The notes below the pieces were generated by a model, which was given only the letters and a program-made list of their open reading frames with translations, was not told the DNA's origin and did no database searches. Shown in pieces: positions 14,300 through 23,400 of a stretch of DNA of 24,088 bases. The DNA is from JANXSD01 sp043758125 (lineage in GTDB: Bacteria; Bacteroidota; Bacteroidia; AKYH767-A; OLB10): assembly GCA_043758125.1 (NCBI GenBank), contig JAYVOC010000154.1, forward strand, positions 1 to 24,088. Reading direction: 5' to 3'. The translations under genes were made by a program, and so were the position numbers. Position 1 is the first letter of the stretch, and each line of letters starts with the position of its first letter.

Positions 14300-16117
14300 C
14301 TATTCTGAAGCTGATGCTTGATTTTGAAAGTAATCAAATACAATTTTTGCTTTGGCAACACCCACAACCGCAGAAATCTCATCTAACTTTGCTTCACGAA
14401 TTCGTTTCACAGAACGAAAGTGTCGCAATAAACTATCACCTGTTGCTTCGCCAATACCTTTAATTTCTGACAACTCTGTTTTGATAACACCTTTACTTCG
14501 TTTATTTCGATGATGAGTAATTCCAAATCGATGGACTTCATCTCGTAGCTGTTGAATAATTTTTAAAGTCTCTCCTTTTTTATCGAGGTATAAAGGGATC
14601 GAGTCACCAGGAAAATAAATTTCTTCTAGTTTTTTTGCGATACCAATGATACTTATTTTACCTCGTAAATTTAATTTTTCTAAACTCGTTAATGCAGCAG
14701 ATAATTGTCCTTTGCCACCATCTATTACAATTAGCTGTGGCAATGTTAATCCTTCTTCAATCATTCTATGATAACGTCGATAGATCACTTCTTCCATCGA
14801 TGCGAAATCATCAGGACCAACAACTGTTTTAATATTAAAATGACGGTAATCACTTTTTGATGCTCGTCCATTTTTAAAAACACTCATGGCAGCTACTGCA
14901 TAATCACCTTGAAAATTGGAGTTATCAAAACATTCGATATGGTATGGTCTTGCTGGTAATCGTAAATCTTTTTGCATCACATCCATCAACCGATCGATAC
15001 GATGTTCAGGATTTAATTTATCCGCTTGCTCTAATTTTGCTTTCATAAAAAAACGAGCATTCTTTTCAGATAAATCAAGTAGGTGCTTTTTATCTCCAAT
15101 TTTTGGAACTGAAAAAGTTACCCAAGGAATTTCAATATCAGGCTCAACAGAAACTAAAAATTCACGTGAGTCACTGTGATAACGTTCACGGAATTCTGCT
15201 ATGGCTAAGCCTAATAATTCAGCAGGTGACTCATCTAATTTTTTCTTTAATTCTAGAGTGTGCGATTGTATGATTGCACCACTCATTACTTTCATAAAAT
15301 TAACATAAGCAGAATTACCTTCCTCTATAAAACCATATACATCAACATTATGGATATTAGGATTTACGATGATACTTTTTCCTTTGTATCGTTCAAGAAC
15401 TTCAATCTTATCTTTATAAACTTGCGCCTCTTCAAATTCAAATTTTACTGCCAACTCTTTCATCTGCGTTTCCAAATGAGTGATGACAGAATTAATATTT
15501 CCCTTCAGAATTTCCTTGATACTGATGATAGATTGATTATAATCATCTTGTTGTTGATGTCCTTCACAAGGACCTTTACAATTTCCAATATGATATTCTA
15601 AACAAACTCTAAACTTTCGCTTGCTAATATTTTCTTCTGTTAAATTTAAACTACAAGAACGTAGTTTAAAAAGTTGACGAATTAAATCTAATAAAGTATG
15701 CATCATTGAAACAGAAGCATACGGACCAAAATAAAACGATCCATCTTTAATATGTCGACGTGTAGAAAAAATGCGAGGATATGGCTCGTTTTTTATTACT
15801 ATCCAAGGATATGTTTTATCATCTTTTAAAAGTACATTGTATTTGGGTTGATGTTTTTTAATGAGGTTGTTCTCCAGTAACAAAGCATCGTATTCTGTTT
15901 CAACAACAATGTATTTTATGTCTGCAATTTGCCGAACCATAATTGTTGTTCGAGCATTGTCATGTGCCTTGCTAAAATAACTGCTTACACGTTTGCGTAA
16001 ACTCTTTGCCTTTCCAATATAAAGTAATGATCCATCGGCAGCGAAATATTGGTACACACCAGGGCTCTCGGGCATGACTTGCAAAATACCGTCTACATGT
16101 AAAGATTTTATCCCCAT
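14300..16117 (-). CDS. uvrC: UvrABC excinuclease subunit C
   Basis: 605 aa, the usual length. UvrC makes both incisions around a DNA lesion in nucleotide excision repair after UvrA and UvrB find it. Domains in order: GIY-YIG nuclease for the 3' cut (ESPGVYQYF, LLYIGKAKSLRKR, residues 17-45); a four-cysteine cluster C155, C172, C180, C184 in the position of the UvrC iron-sulfur site; the UvrB-binding UVR helix pair near 212-245; the RNase H-like domain for the 5' cut with D398 in CFDNSN, D466 in IDGGKGQ and H529/H535 in EVHRFGITHH; and tandem helix-hairpin-helix at 550-600. The start overlaps the upstream GT9 gene by ten bases, so it is translated from the same message as two envelope glycosyltransferases. 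Confidence 0.97.
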   Translation of the reverse strand: MGIKSLHVDGILQVMPESPGVYQYFAADGSLLYIGKAKSLRKRVSSYFSKAHDNARTTIMVRQIADIKYIVVETEYDALLLENNLIKKHQPKYNVLLKDDKTYPWIVIKNEPYPRIFSTRRHIKDGSFYFGPYASVSMMHTLLDLIRQLFKLRSCSLNLTEENISKRKFRVCLEYHIGNCKGPCEGHQQQDDYNQSIISIKEILKGNINSVITHLETQMKELAVKFEFEEAQVYKDKIEVLERYKGKSIIVNPNIHNVDVYGFIEEGNSAYVNFMKVMSGAIIQSHTLELKKKLDESPAELLGLAIAEFRERYHSDSREFLVSVEPDIEIPWVTFSVPKIGDKKHLLDLSEKNARFFMKAKLEQADKLNPEHRIDRLMDVMQKDLRLPARPYHIECFDNSNFQGDYAVAAMSVFKNGRASKSDYRHFNIKTVVGPDDFASMEEVIYRRYHRMIEEGLTLPQLIVIDGGKGQLSAALTSLEKLNLRGKISIIGIAKKLEEIYFPGDSIPLYLDKKGETLKIIQQLRDEVHRFGITHHRNKRSKGVIKTELSEIKGIGEATGDSLLRHFRSVKRIREAKLDEISAVVGVAKAKIVFDYFQNQASASE

Positions 16118-17115
16118 GATTTAATTTGTGTTGCAACCATGTTAGGAGTTACTAAGCCCATGCATGAACATCCGCTTGGTAACTTTCTACATTTTTCACA
16201 TGCGTCATCAGCACAAAGGTAAGAAGCATGTGGTCCTAATGGTGCCCATCTTCCAGGATGCATAGGTCGGATTGGTGGAAAAATTCCTAAAGCATGTTTT
16301 CCTAATGCAGCAGCAATATGTAAAGGACCCGTACTCGCAGCAATTAATCCATCACAATGATCGATAAATGTAATAAGTTCTGCAAGCGTTAATTTGCCTG
16401 TAAGATTTGTTATTTGATTTTGATGAGTTGTTAAAAAATCTTGAATTGCCTCACCTTCTTTTGCGGTACCTGTTATAAAAATTTGAAAGGTATCTGAAGG
16501 TAACAATTTTATTAATTCCGAATAATTATTTAAACCCCATTCACGTGCAGAACCTTGGCTGCGAGGATGAAGAATTATTTTTATTTTATTTGTTTGAATT
16601 AGTTTAATAATAGTTGATGGAAGTGAAACTTGCGCTTTAAGATAAACACCTTGTTGAATTAATTGTTCAAGTGATTTATTTTTAATTCCTAAAGGCTCAA
16701 GTAAACGCAGGTTTAATTGTGATTCATGCAATACACTATTTTTTCTTCCAAGGTTAACTAATTTGTTGCACGTTAGCCAATGAAATATGCGATGTGATGT
16801 TCCAATACGAATTTTTATTCCTACTTTTTTTGCAGCCATTGCTAATTCTTTGCGAGTGAAAACATGAATTATCGCGGTAGCATTTAATTTCTTTAGTTGC
16901 TCTATTCGTGTTGTGTTGTTCTGATTTAACCAATCATCATAATTAAAAAATGCATCAACGATAGAAGCTGCCTTTATAATTTCTTCGGTATATTTTTTAC
17001 CAATCCAAGTGATTTTAGCATTTGGATATTTTTCTTTTAAAGCAAATGCTATTGGCAATGATAATATCACATCACCAATTGCATCAGTACGGCTTATTAA
17101 AAAGTGTTCAGCCAT
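16108..17115 (-). CDS. GT9 heptosyltransferase-like glycosyltransferase
   Basis: 335 aa. Two Rossmann-like halves of the ADP-heptose:LPS heptosyltransferase family. The first begins FLISRTDAIGDVILSLPIA, with the catalytic-type Asp in DAIGD (11-15). The second has the HPRSQGSAREWG loop (183-194) and the nucleotide-sugar motif STGPLHIAAALGK (261-273), followed by FPPIRPMHPGRW. The enzyme should add a heptose or related sugar in lipopolysaccharide core assembly at the inner face of the inner membrane; the exact sugar is not readable. Near the C-terminus five cysteines lie in 18 residues (C301, C306, C309, C316, C318), possibly a metal site. It overlaps the GT2 gene by eight bases upstream and uvrC by ten downstream. 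Confidence 0.93.
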   Translation of the reverse strand: MAEHFLISRTDAIGDVILSLPIAFALKEKYPNAKITWIGKKYTEEIIKAASIVDAFFNYDDWLNQNNTTRIEQLKKLNATAIIHVFTRKELAMAAKKVGIKIRIGTSHRIFHWLTCNKLVNLGRKNSVLHESQLNLRLLEPLGIKNKSLEQLIQQGVYLKAQVSLPSTIIKLIQTNKIKIILHPRSQGSAREWGLNNYSELIKLLPSDTFQIFITGTAKEGEAIQDFLTTHQNQITNLTGKLTLAELITFIDHCDGLIAASTGPLHIAAALGKHALGIFPPIRPMHPGRWAPLGPHASYLCADDACEKCRKLPSGCSCMGLVTPNMVATQIKSWG

Positions 17116-17866
17116 TATTATCCCAATATTCTTTTAAACGAATTTCTTTTAAGAAAACAGCGTAGGCAGAAATGATTGCGATTACAAATCCATAATAGCC
17201 ATCACGGAATCCACCTTTAAAAATATAGTCGCGGATAAAACGAAATTTTGGTTTGGTAATGATGCGAATAATGTTCGTTCGTTTTCCTCTCTTAAATAAA
17301 TCTTCGGATAATATTCGTGTGAAGTTATCAGCTTGTTGAATATGTTCCGTTAATGAATAATATGTATAATGTAAAATATCTCCTTCTAAAGAATGCTGTT
17401 TTGCATTTATGGATAATTCAATTTTATCATGCGGATTTATTCCTCCCCACTTCGCTTTCGATTTATTAAACATTCTTATTTTGCGATCTGGATACCATGC
17501 ACCATGACGAATCCATTTACCGCAGTAATGTGTCATTCGTGACATCTCATAAGCATCTGCTTTCGGTTGAAGCATCTCTTGCTTTATCATCAACTGCAAT
17601 TTTTCATCGAGTGCTTCATCAGCATCTAATGAAAGAACAAAATCATTTGACGTTTTACTTAAAGCAAAGTTTTTCTGCTCAATATATCCTAAAAATGGTT
17701 GAGTGATAAATGTAACATTAAACGTTGAAACGATTTCTTGTGTTTTATCTGTTGAACATGAATCTACAATTACAATTTCATCTGCAATAGCGCGCACACT
17801 CTCTAAACAACGACGAATATTTTTTTCTTCGTTTAGAGTAATAATTACTACTGAGAGTTTTGCCAT
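17108..17866 (-). CDS. GT2 family glycosyltransferase, LPS-core type
   Basis: 252 aa. The GT-A fold start SVVIITLNEEKNIRRCLESV (residues 5-24) and IVIVDSCSTDKTQEI (31-45) bind the nucleotide sugar; the metal-binding DxD is DADEALD at 81-87. RKIRMFNKSKAKWGG and the C-terminal stretch with GFRDGYYGFVIAIISAYAVF (a hydrophobic helix near 222-240) are typical of the WaaE/KdtX-like LPS-core beta-glycosyltransferases, which work at the inner membrane on lipid A-core. It is the first gene of an overlapping series with the GT9 gene and uvrC; together the two transferases point to core oligosaccharide synthesis. A weaker -7 box (TTACTTTG on the minus strand, 17880-17887) lies 13 bases upstream. Confidence 0.92.
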   Translation of the reverse strand: MAKLSVVIITLNEEKNIRRCLESVRAIADEIVIVDSCSTDKTQEIVSTFNVTFITQPFLGYIEQKNFALSKTSNDFVLSLDADEALDEKLQLMIKQEMLQPKADAYEMSRMTHYCGKWIRHGAWYPDRKIRMFNKSKAKWGGINPHDKIELSINAKQHSLEGDILHYTYYSLTEHIQQADNFTRILSEDLFKRGKRTNIIRIITKPKFRFIRDYIFKGGFRDGYYGFVIAIISAYAVFLKEIRLKEYWDNNG

Positions 17867-17879
17867 ATCGATTAAAGAG

Positions 17880-17887
17880 CAAAGTAA
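17880..17887 (-). promoter_or_regulatory. Variant -7 box of the GT2-GT9-uvrC series
   Basis: On the minus strand TTACTTTG, one base from TAnnTTTG, 13 bases before the GT2 ATG. It lies after the 17934 terminator in the direction of transcription, as needed for a new transcript. Confidence 0.35.
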
Positions 17888-17933
17888 AAAAAGATATCGG
17901 TACAGAGGTCTTGAATGACACGAATAAGCAAAA

Positions 17934-17967
17934 AAAAACCCTGAAGTGTTAAAGCTTCAGGGTTTTT
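17934..17967 (-). terminator. Terminator after the PKD-repeat gene
   Basis: A perfect 13-bp stem, AAAAACCCTGAAG (17934-17946) with CTTCAGGGTTTTT (17955-17967), eight-base loop, with an A run before it that gives the U tract on the minus strand. It ends the transcript of the 17984-20071 gene. The T run on the plus side makes it look bidirectional. Confidence 0.9.
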
Positions 17968-17983
17968 AAATGGGAAGAAAAGT

Positions 17984-20071
17984 TTAATGTTGAACGGCAA
18001 TACGTGAAATAGATTGTTTTCCACCAGCTTGTAAACGAATTAGATAAAGACCAGCATCAATATTTTCTGTTGAAATAATTTGATGATGAACTCCAGAATT
18101 TAATTTTTCTTGTTGAGATAACAATTCACGACCGTCTATTGTGATTAATTGAATTGTTACAGTTTCTGATTTTGCTAATTGGAAGCTAATTGTTAAAGGA
18201 CCATTTGATGGATTAGGCGAAACATTTATTGGAATTTGATTTCCATTTTCGTTGATTCCTGTTGGTCCTGCCATGCGATAAGAATAAACACTATCACAGG
18301 TTACATAAGTTCCATTTGGTGTAACTCCCGTTACGCAGATGTAATACCAACCACTATCTGGAAATTGAATTAACGGGTTTGTTCCTGTACCAAACTGAGT
18401 TCCATTTACAGACCAAGTATACGTACTTCCTGGGCAAGAATTAATAATCCCAAAATATACTATTCCATTACCAATGAATGATGAATCAGGATAGGAATAG
18501 AAAACAGGTACACATTGATTTGCTTGTCCGTTACCAATAACTACTGAATCACAAAAAGAAGATTGACAACCTGTATTATTATTGTAAACAGTTAAACATG
18601 CAAGGAATGTTCCTTGTGTAGAATAAGTATGAGAAGGGTTTGCACTTGTTGAAGAAGTGCCATCACCAAATGACCAACTGTAATTGGTGTAATTTCCTGT
18701 TGAAGTATTGGTAAAAGCAGCAAGCGTAGTTCCGGGATTTGTAGTGTAAATAAAAGATGCTGCACATGGGCCTGAAACTGGGTTTGTAATTACAGCGCAG
18801 TATTGATCAGAACACATTTGTAACGAATCAATAATTGTTAAGCAAGCTGTCCAAGGACCATTGCCAATATATTGGTGAATAGGTAAACTTTGTGTTGAAG
18901 ATGATCCATCACCAAAAGTCCAATAATAATATAGATTGTTATTAATTATTGTTGGCAAGAAGTATACAAAACCAGCAGAATCATAAGGGGTAAAAGTAGC
19001 ATTACATAATGCAACATTTCCAACTGCAACTAATTGACAAGTGGTATAAGTACATCCTAAATTAGTTTGAATGGTTAAACAAACAGTGTAACTTCCTGCG
19101 CTTGCATAGGTATGTGTAGGACTTGAAGTAGTATTCACATTAGTGCTGTCGCCAAAATTCCATGCATAAGAAATAATAGCTGAATTAGGATTTGTTAAAG
19201 AGAAATTAACTTGATTATTAATCATACACAAATACGTAAATTGCGTTTGGCAGGCAGAAATATTTGGCTGATAATTAACAGTATCACAATAAGTATTAGT
19301 ACAAGAATTTAAAAAAGTCGTAATTGTTAAACACGCAATATAAGTTCCAGGTTGTGGATAAATATGATGTGGTTGATAAGATGTTGATGTAGTTCCATCA
19401 CCAAAATTCCAAAGAAAGGTTGCTGTATTTGGTGTGCAATAAATTGGGCTTAAAATAACTACACTTCCTGAATCATTAACATAGAATGCAGCATTGCAAT
19501 TTTGTGTTGATACAACAGTAACAGTTTTACAAGTTTGATCGCTACAACCTGAAGAAGAATCAATCATAGTTAAACAAACAGAGTAATTACCTGCTGTTGA
19601 ATAAGTATGATTGGGACTCGCACCAGTTGATGTGCTACCATCACCAAATGCCCAATAATAATTGGTAATAATGCCTGATGAACTTGTTGATGAATTACTA
19701 AATGTAGCACTCAATCCACTGACAATAGAAGAAAAATTCGCATTACAAGTTGGAAAGGCAGTACCTACTACTAAGGTATCACAAGTTGTCGATTGGCAAC
19801 CAGAAGTACTGTCGCCAATAGTTAAACAAATAATAAAATTACCAGTTGCATTGTAATTATGATAAGGATTAGTTTGATAAGAGGAAGCACCATCACCAAA
19901 CGACCAATAGGCATAATTATAATTTGCGCTAGAGGTATTTTGAAAGAAGAAATTTCCCACATTAATTGAGTCGGGGGAAACAGTAAAGCTGGCTTGGCAT
20001 TGAGCTTTGAGGTCTATACTATTCATTAAACCGAACAGTATCATAATAAGTGTAAATAATTTTGTTTTCAT
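17984..20071 (-). CDS. Secreted PKD-repeat protein with T9SS sorting domain
   Basis: About 695 aa from the ATG at 20071; an ATG at 20095 would add eight polar residues. I prefer 20071 because it gives a compact signal peptide (MKTKLFTL to LKAQ). After it come seven repeats of about 75-90 residues, six clear PKD domains with WSFGDG, WAFGDG, WNFGDG or WTFGDG and one degenerate copy without FGDG. The end is a type A T9SS sorting domain: INVSPNPSNGPLTI, DGRELLSQQ, GLYLIRLQAG. Each clear repeat has four cysteines at fixed places: at its start (CNA/CQA), in xCLT, then a C-x4-C pair. The product should cross the outer membrane by T9SS and be anchored or released at the surface, where PKD arrays usually act as spacers or adhesive stalks. 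No catalytic domain is present. Confidence 0.9.
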   Translation of the reverse strand: MKTKLFTLIMILFGLMNSIDLKAQCQASFTVSPDSINVGNFFFQNTSSANYNYAYWSFGDGASSYQTNPYHNYNATGNFIICLTIGDSTSGCQSTTCDTLVVGTAFPTCNANFSSIVSGLSATFSNSSTSSSGIITNYYWAFGDGSTSTGASPNHTYSTAGNYSVCLTMIDSSSGCSDQTCKTVTVVSTQNCNAAFYVNDSGSVVILSPIYCTPNTATFLWNFGDGTTSTSYQPHHIYPQPGTYIACLTITTFLNSCTNTYCDTVNYQPNISACQTQFTYLCMINNQVNFSLTNPNSAIISYAWNFGDSTNVNTTSSPTHTYASAGSYTVCLTIQTNLGCTYTTCQLVAVGNVALCNATFTPYDSAGFVYFLPTIINNNLYYYWTFGDGSSSTQSLPIHQYIGNGPWTACLTIIDSLQMCSDQYCAVITNPVSGPCAASFIYTTNPGTTLAAFTNTSTGNYTNYSWSFGDGTSSTSANPSHTYSTQGTFLACLTVYNNNTGCQSSFCDSVVIGNGQANQCVPVFYSYPDSSFIGNGIVYFGIINSCPGSTYTWSVNGTQFGTGTNPLIQFPDSGWYYICVTGVTPNGTYVTCDSVYSYRMAGPTGINENGNQIPINVSPNPSNGPLTISFQLAKSETVTIQLITIDGRELLSQQEKLNSGVHHQIISTENIDAGLYLIRLQAGGKQSISRIAVQH

Positions 20072-20100
20072 GTTTTGGCTTTTAGTTGATGTCAACGAAG

Positions 20101-20108
20101 CAAATGTA
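20101..20108 (-). promoter_or_regulatory. -7 box of the PKD-repeat gene
   Basis: On the minus strand TACATTTG, an exact TAnnTTTG box, 29 bases before the ATG at 20071 and five before the alternative ATG at 20095. Confidence 0.5.
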
Positions 20109-20267
20109 GGTTCTTGTTACGGTATGATGAAACCTGTTATTAAAAAAAAGTACGTGTTCAGATTTGTCTTTCGACCACTTATCTTTCAAGTAAGCTAAAC
20201 GATAAGAAGAAAGGGGATTAAATTAATTTTAAGAATAACACATCAAAGTATATGACGATATCAACAT

Positions 20268-21728
20268 CTATTTCAGCTTTTCTGAGAGCCAATTTTGGTA
20301 ATTGATAATTATTGAATCCGCATCATTATTCTTACTCATCCAATCAATAAAGTTGGTCACTCTTTTTCGCATTTCTGGATGTTTACGTAAGGGTAAATTT
20401 TCGGGAAGAGCTTTCATGATTGCTAATAATTCTCGTTCTGTATAATGTCGTTCATCTGCAAGTAGGTCTTTGTAATCTTTTTTTACTTGTGCCATTTTAT
20501 AATCGAGCACATCGTATTGTTGCAATTCGAAACGCGTGATTAATTCACAAATAGAAATTTTGAAACGTAAGGAACGATCAGCAGTTTTGTATCCATCAAG
20601 TAAATAAAGGCGCGTGAAATTTTTAATCGACTCTTTAAATTCTTTCACATCAAAACGGAGTACTGCAAGATTGAGGTATACAAACAAATGATAAAAGGAA
20701 TTCGATTTAATTTTAAGATTATCTTTTAGATCTTCTAAAATTTCAATTGCTTTTAATGGATCTATAATCGAATAATTTATAACAAGTGCGTTGTAATAGA
20801 AAAACATATATTTATCTTGTAACATTTGATGATGTTCTTCCATTGCAATTTTTAATCTCTCCGCCCATTGTAAACTTTGTTTTAGTTTTTTATTTTTAAA
20901 TAAAGTATTAACAATATACGTAAGCATTTGCAACTTCGTATCATGGTTATTTCTGTTGAATAAATTATCACGTTCAAACTCTTTAAATGTTCGTAAAAGA
21001 TATTGCTCCATAGAGCGATATTCGTGCTTTTGTAGCAGTACCTGAATAACAGATTGATAAATTCTAAAACGTAGAAAAGGAGAATTTTTTAGGTCACGAT
21101 CTTTAATAAAATCATCCGTACTTTTTTTAAGAAGATCTAACAATGGATTTTTATCTGTCGAAAAATTTTGCGTTGTTTTTAATCTGTAAGTAACCACTGC
21201 AAGTAAATCATCAATTGCTCTTAGTTCTTCTTGTTGCTTACGATTTTGTCGCCGCTTTTCAATATAGGATTCGGGATCTATATTTAATGATTCATGCGAT
21301 AAGCGAATATATTCACCATAAATAATATCCAGCAACTCGAAGTTCTCCATACTATGTGCTGCTCTTTCTGCGCGCCGCAAATAATATTTTGCTTCTTGTA
21401 ATTGATTTCTGCTTGAAAAATATCGGTACAATCCAAGCATATTACATGTTTGAATAAATTCATCATCTTCATAATGTAAAACGGTAAGTGCTTTATTTAA
21501 ATCGCTAAGTAAACGATTCCGTAATCGATACCAAGCATTCTTTTCTGTACCAGGATAAAGTTTTTTTTGCAAAACGGAATCTCCCACTTCTCCCTTTTGT
21601 TTTCTCAAGGCATCAAATAAGGTAATATCCTTTCGATCATTAGCGTGCTGAGTTCTGCCAGCAAAGAGCTTATAAAAACGAATTTGTTCTTTATTAAGGC
21701 CTTTAATTAAAAGCTGAAGATGATCCAT
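20268..21728 (-). CDS. Helical TPR-like protein of unknown function
   Basis: 486 aa, no signal peptide, no membrane segment; I do not recognise a named family. It is almost wholly alpha-helical and rich in Lys, Leu, Asp, Tyr and Gln. Helix pairs in the middle, such as LGLYRYFSSRNQLQEAKYYL, SLQWAERLKIAMEE and LNLAVLRFDVKEFKESI, have the spacing and small-aromatic pattern of degenerate tetratricopeptide repeats, so a protein-binding scaffold is likely. The N-terminal KGLNKEQIRFYKLFAGRTQ and the segment WYRLRNRLLSDLNKAL look like conserved helical elements. It lies alone between the PKD gene and a divergent T9SS cargo gene, which gives no functional hint beyond possible involvement in envelope or gliding functions. 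That last point is only inference. Confidence 0.75.
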   Translation of the reverse strand: MDHLQLLIKGLNKEQIRFYKLFAGRTQHANDRKDITLFDALRKQKGEVGDSVLQKKLYPGTEKNAWYRLRNRLLSDLNKALTVLHYEDDEFIQTCNMLGLYRYFSSRNQLQEAKYYLRRAERAAHSMENFELLDIIYGEYIRLSHESLNIDPESYIEKRRQNRKQQEELRAIDDLLAVVTYRLKTTQNFSTDKNPLLDLLKKSTDDFIKDRDLKNSPFLRFRIYQSVIQVLLQKHEYRSMEQYLLRTFKEFERDNLFNRNNHDTKLQMLTYIVNTLFKNKKLKQSLQWAERLKIAMEEHHQMLQDKYMFFYYNALVINYSIIDPLKAIEILEDLKDNLKIKSNSFYHLFVYLNLAVLRFDVKEFKESIKNFTRLYLLDGYKTADRSLRFKISICELITRFELQQYDVLDYKMAQVKKDYKDLLADERHYTERELLAIMKALPENLPLRKHPEMRKRVTNFIDWMSKNNDADSIIINYQNWLSEKLK

Positions 21729-21829
21729 AATATTTGCTTTTTAAAGTTACCTCAATAGTAGGAACAAATATTAACTTTGGAAGCGTAAGAATAATAAAAA
21801 ATCCATTTCCAAAAGTTTAAGTGTATTAT

Positions 21830-21837
21830 TAAATTTG
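21830..21837 (+). promoter_or_regulatory. -7 box of the short T9SS cargo gene
   Basis: TAAATTTG is an exact TAnnTTTG box 23 bases before the ATG at 21861. A second exact match, TAACTTTG at 21772-21779, is a possible upstream alternative. Confidence 0.45.
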
Positions 21838-21860
21838 GGTTCCGAAACAATACAGCCCCT

Positions 21861-22568
21861 ATGAAATGCTTCCTTAAGTTCATCTTTCTGTCGACTATTT
21901 TATTTCTTTCTCAAGGAGAGATAAAAGCTCAGTCAGCGGCACATCTTACCATCCAAACATTAATCAATTATCCTGATACTGCATATGCTGGATTAACGGT
22001 TCAGCCAACTATCATAGTTACCAATACGGGAAATGCGCCGTTTCAAGGTGTGATAAATATTGGGTTGAGTGTAGATTCTAACAGTTTTCAGTACCTCTAT
22101 TCGAATAACAATGTAGTAATATTAGTTCCTGGCGATACCGTTTCGTTTACAGGCGGACCGGCGGGAAGTACTAGTTATACTTTCGATTCATCGTTTTATC
22201 GTGTTGGAAATAATGTGGTAGTAGTTTGGCCGGTTACAACAGCCTTCGTAGCAGTTGACACACTTCACACCAGTGTTTACTTTACGATAAATATGATTCA
22301 AGGTGTTCAGGAGAAAGAAGGAATTGAAGGGTTAGTCTTTTATCCAAATCCAGTAAGAGATTATTTAAAACTTTATGCCCCTCGAACATTGCTTGAGTAC
22401 GTAAGAATAATGGACATTTCTGGCAGATTGATTTTATCAAAAGACATCCGTAAGGAAAATGAAACAAGGATTCCAATAGAGGCAATTCAGCCCGGAGTTT
22501 ATCTTTTAGAAGTTGATGGCGCAAATAATACAAGGACTTTTCTCCGATTTGTCAAAGTAAACGATTGA
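21861..22568 (+). CDS. Short secreted protein with T9SS sorting domain
   Basis: 235 aa. Signal peptide 1-24 (ending EIKAQ), a single beta-sandwich domain at about 28-145 with TNTGNAPFQG and VPGDTVSFTGG, which resembles the CARDB/adhesion type of immunoglobulin-like fold, then a type A T9SS sorting domain at 158-235: FYPNPVRDYLKL, VRIMDISGRLILSK and GVYLLEVDGANN. It has no catalytic motif. The protein should be exported through the Sec pathway and T9SS to the surface or medium. The gene is divergent from the TPR-like gene and is closed by the terminator at 22619. Confidence 0.88.
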   Translation: MKCFLKFIFLSTILFLSQGEIKAQSAAHLTIQTLINYPDTAYAGLTVQPTIIVTNTGNAPFQGVINIGLSVDSNSFQYLYSNNNVVILVPGDTVSFTGGPAGSTSYTFDSSFYRVGNNVVVVWPVTTAFVAVDTLHTSVYFTINMIQGVQEKEGIEGLVFYPNPVRDYLKLYAPRTLLEYVRIMDISGRLILSKDIRKENETRIPIEAIQPGVYLLEVDGANNTRTFLRFVKVND

Positions 22569-22618
22569 TGTATTAAATTAGTCGCGGAATTAAGAGGAAA
22601 TGAAATTCTCTTTTTCAC

Positions 22619-22665
22619 AGAGGCGGTTCTGGTCACACACAGAAGAACCGCCTCTTTATTTTTTT
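22619..22665 (+). terminator. Rho-independent terminator after the T9SS cargo gene
   Basis: A perfect 12-bp GC-rich stem, AGAGGCGGTTCT (22619-22630) with AGAACCGCCTCT (22644-22655), 13-base loop, then TTATTTTTTT. Confidence 0.9.
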
Positions 22666-22689
22666 GGAAGGCGTTAAAAGCGGTACATC

Positions 22690-23343
22690 ATGGATGAGCA
22701 AGGAATAATTCTTAAAACTATTGAATTTGTAAAGCGAGAATTACACAATGCAGAAGGTGGCCATGATTGGTGGCATATTCAACGAGTTTGGTATAATGCA
22801 AAGAAGATTTCGGAAAAGGAAATGGTTAATATTTTTATCGTTGAACTTGCTGCACTTTTACACGATATCGCAGATTCTAAATTTCATAATGGTGATGAAG
22901 AAGTTGGTCCTGCCAAGGCGCGTGAGTTTTTAATACACCAAAATGTCGATGCAATAATTATTGATCATGTTGAAAAAATCATTCGCAATATTTCATTCAA
23001 GGGAGGAAATACAATTAGCGACTTTCAATCGTTAGAATTAGATGTTGTACAAGATGCTGATCGTTTAGATGCTTTAGGTGCGATTGGAATTGCGCGAACA
23101 TTTAATTATGGTGGATTTAAAAATAGAGAAATTTATAATCCCGAAATTAAACCCAATTTACAACTCTCGAAGGAAGCGTATAAAAATAGTTCAGCACCAA
23201 CACTCAATCATTTTTATGAAAAATTACTTTTACTGAAAGATAAAATGAATACTACTACAGGAAAAAAGTTAGCAGCACAACGCCACCTTTTTATGGAAGA
23301 ATATTTGGAACAGTTTTATGCAGAATGGAACGGCGATAAATAA
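22690..23343 (+). CDS. HD-domain phosphohydrolase (YedJ-like)
   Basis: 217 aa, cytoplasmic. The metal-binding HD signature is complete: H29 in HDWWHIQRV, H58-D59 in LAALLHDIADSKFH, and D122 in VVQDADRLDALGAIGI. The HDWWH...LLHDIAD...QDADRLDALGAIG pattern places it with the small single-domain HD hydrolases related to E. coli YedJ, which split phosphate esters or nucleotides; the natural substrate is not known to me. The start at 22690 is the first ATG after the terminator at 22619-22665, giving a short leader of at most about 25 bases. It stands alone, without an attached sensor, and the following DNA is a P-type ATPase remnant. Confidence 0.9.
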   Translation: MDEQGIILKTIEFVKRELHNAEGGHDWWHIQRVWYNAKKISEKEMVNIFIVELAALLHDIADSKFHNGDEEVGPAKAREFLIHQNVDAIIIDHVEKIIRNISFKGGNTISDFQSLELDVVQDADRLDALGAIGIARTFNYGGFKNREIYNPEIKPNLQLSKEAYKNSSAPTLNHFYEKLLLLKDKMNTTTGKKLAAQRHLFMEEYLEQFYAEWNGDK

Positions 23344-23400
23344 TCATGTTTAAATATTTTGGATTAATAAAGATGTATGTATTAATGAATTTTGTAATAG

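Noticed and set aside
20177..20212. CTTATC/GATAAG stem near the PKD promoter as a terminator.
   Set aside because: Six pairs across 17 bases and no T tract on either strand.
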